Source: Candidatus Neomicrothrix sp. UBA2110
GTDB lineage: Bacteria; Actinomycetota; Acidimicrobiia; Acidimicrobiales; Poriferisodalaceae
Direction of reading: 5' to 3'
Assembly (NCBI GenBank): GCA_002331465.1
Contig: DCYM01000255.1
Coordinates: 1 to 5,398 of the forward strand
Length of the DNA stretch: 5,398 nucleotides
In this document: positions 4,858 to 5,398 of the stretch, piece after piece
Position numbering within the stretch: the stretch's first letter is position 1
Layout: every line of letters starts with the position of its first letter
Position numbers and translations under genes: made by a program
Notes under the pieces: generated by a model
The model's input: only the letters and a program-made list of their open reading frames with translations
What the model was told of the DNA's origin: nothing
The model's database searches: none

Positions 4858-5398
4858 CTCAACCCCTTTTCCGAGGAGTGTCACATCGAGCAGCTTTTAT
4901 TGCTTCGGTCACGCTTGCCCCAATAGTGGTTGTCTCAGCCCCAGGGGTCTGGCCTCGACTAATTACAGGGCTCTACAGCACAGCCATAACAGCGTTGTTC
5001 GGAGTGTCTGCTCTCTACCACCGCGTGAACTGGGGACCGGTAGGGAAGAAGAGGCTGCAGAAATTCGATCACGTGACCATATTCTTCGCAATCGCCGCGA
5101 CTTATACCCCAGTAGCTGTATTTGCTTTGTCGGCTTGGGCCGCGAAGTTGGTGTTAGCGCTGGTCTGGGGAGGTGCCGTCATAGGTGCATTCATACGCAT
5201 CCGATTCACTCAGGCCCCAAAATGGGTTGTCGCGGGCCCGTATCTAGTTGTTGGATGGTGTCTCTTAGCTGTGGTCCAAGATGCCTGGCACCAGCTTGGG
5301 GTGCTGGGGTTCGTTCTTTTTCTCACTGGCGGATTGCTGTATACCGCCGGGGCTGTTGTGTTCGCCTCTCAAAGACCTGACCCGTGGCCGAGTATGTT
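4854..5398 (+). CDS. Hemolysin III / TrhA family membrane protein (C-terminus beyond right edge)
   Basis: From GTG at 4854 the frame stays open for 181 codons to the right edge. The protein belongs to the HlyIII/TrhA (PAQR-related) seven-helix membrane family, whose bacterial members act in membrane lipid homeostasis; the old hemolysin name need not reflect the job. Seen: the N-terminal RGVSHRAAF (7-15); helix 2 ending in S52-A-L-Y-H56-R; the third-helix signature D72-H73-V-T-I-F followed by ATYTP (82-86); GPYLVVGW (128-135); and GGLLYTAGAVVFA (159-171). The conserved S52, H56 and D72 are metal-site candidates in this family. The last pair of His, in an H-E-x-x-H-type motif of the final helix, would lie just past the edge. 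The start overlaps the stop of the 26-residue ORF, suggesting one operon. Confidence 0.9.
   Translation, partial: MTQPLFRGVSHRAAFIASVTLAPIVVVSAPGVWPRLITGLYSTAITALFGVSALYHRVNWGPVGKKRLQKFDHVTIFFAIAATYTPVAVFALSAWAAKLVLALVWGGAVIGAFIRIRFTQAPKWVVAGPYLVVGWCLLAVVQDAWHQLGVLGFVLFLTGGLLYTAGAVVFASQRPDPWPSM

Noticed and set aside
4537..4884. Extension of the MFS frame by 116 codons to an ATG at 4884
   Set aside because: The added stretch is polar and low in helices, unlike a transporter, and would overlap the divergent small ORF and hemolysin III start. GTG 4536 gives a normal family length.
5135..5380. 81-codon plus-strand ORF near the right edge
   Set aside because: It is a shifted frame of the hemolysin III gene, whose frame carries the family motifs.

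Overview
The window looks like chromosomal DNA of a moderately GC-rich actinobacterium. Four of six main genes start with GTG, one promoter has the actinobacterial leaderless layout (TAnnnT, six bases, then the start codon), and the protein types are common there. I cannot fix the genus. I see no rRNA, tRNA, CRISPR array, transposase, integrase or attachment site.

Layout. (1) Bases 1-1061, minus strand, hold most of an Old Yellow Enzyme-type NADH:flavin oxidoreductase whose C-terminus lies beyond the left edge. (2) Bases 1062-1244 are a divergent control region with an inverted repeat and a well-formed promoter. (3) Bases 1245-2090, plus strand, encode a classical short-chain dehydrogenase/reductase (SDR) that converges on (4) a four-helix DoxX-like membrane protein (2119-2493, minus). 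(5) Bases 2494-2705 are a divergent spacer with a possible 32-residue membrane peptide on the minus strand. (6) Bases 2706-2993, plus strand, encode a DUF1330 protein with a strong ribosome binding site and a hairpin terminator. (7) Bases 3067-4536, minus strand, encode a 14-helix type (DHA2) drug/proton antiporter of the major facilitator superfamily (MFS). (8) Bases 4537-4776 are a divergent control region with a perfect inverted repeat. (9) Bases 4777-4857, plus strand, may encode a 26-residue membrane peptide whose stop overlaps the start of (10) a hemolysin III/TrhA-family membrane protein (4854 to the right edge), which is cut at its C-terminus.

How they may work together. The flavin oxidoreductase and the SDR are transcribed apart from one control region. 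They could act on the same kind of substrate, one reducing a conjugated C=C bond and the other interconverting an alcohol and a ketone, as in degradation of steroid, terpenoid or aromatic compounds. That is inference from family and position; no substrate can be read from the sequence. DoxX, DUF1330 and the MFS exporter fit a loose stress/detoxification neighbourhood. The hemolysin III protein is probably a separate membrane-homeostasis unit.

I did not find a clearly new multi-gene system. The most interesting signals are small or residue-level: two possible tiny membrane proteins, an SDR lacking the usual catalytic-tetrad Asn, an MFS antiporter with Asn where the family usually has a TM1 Asp, and two palindromic candidate operators.
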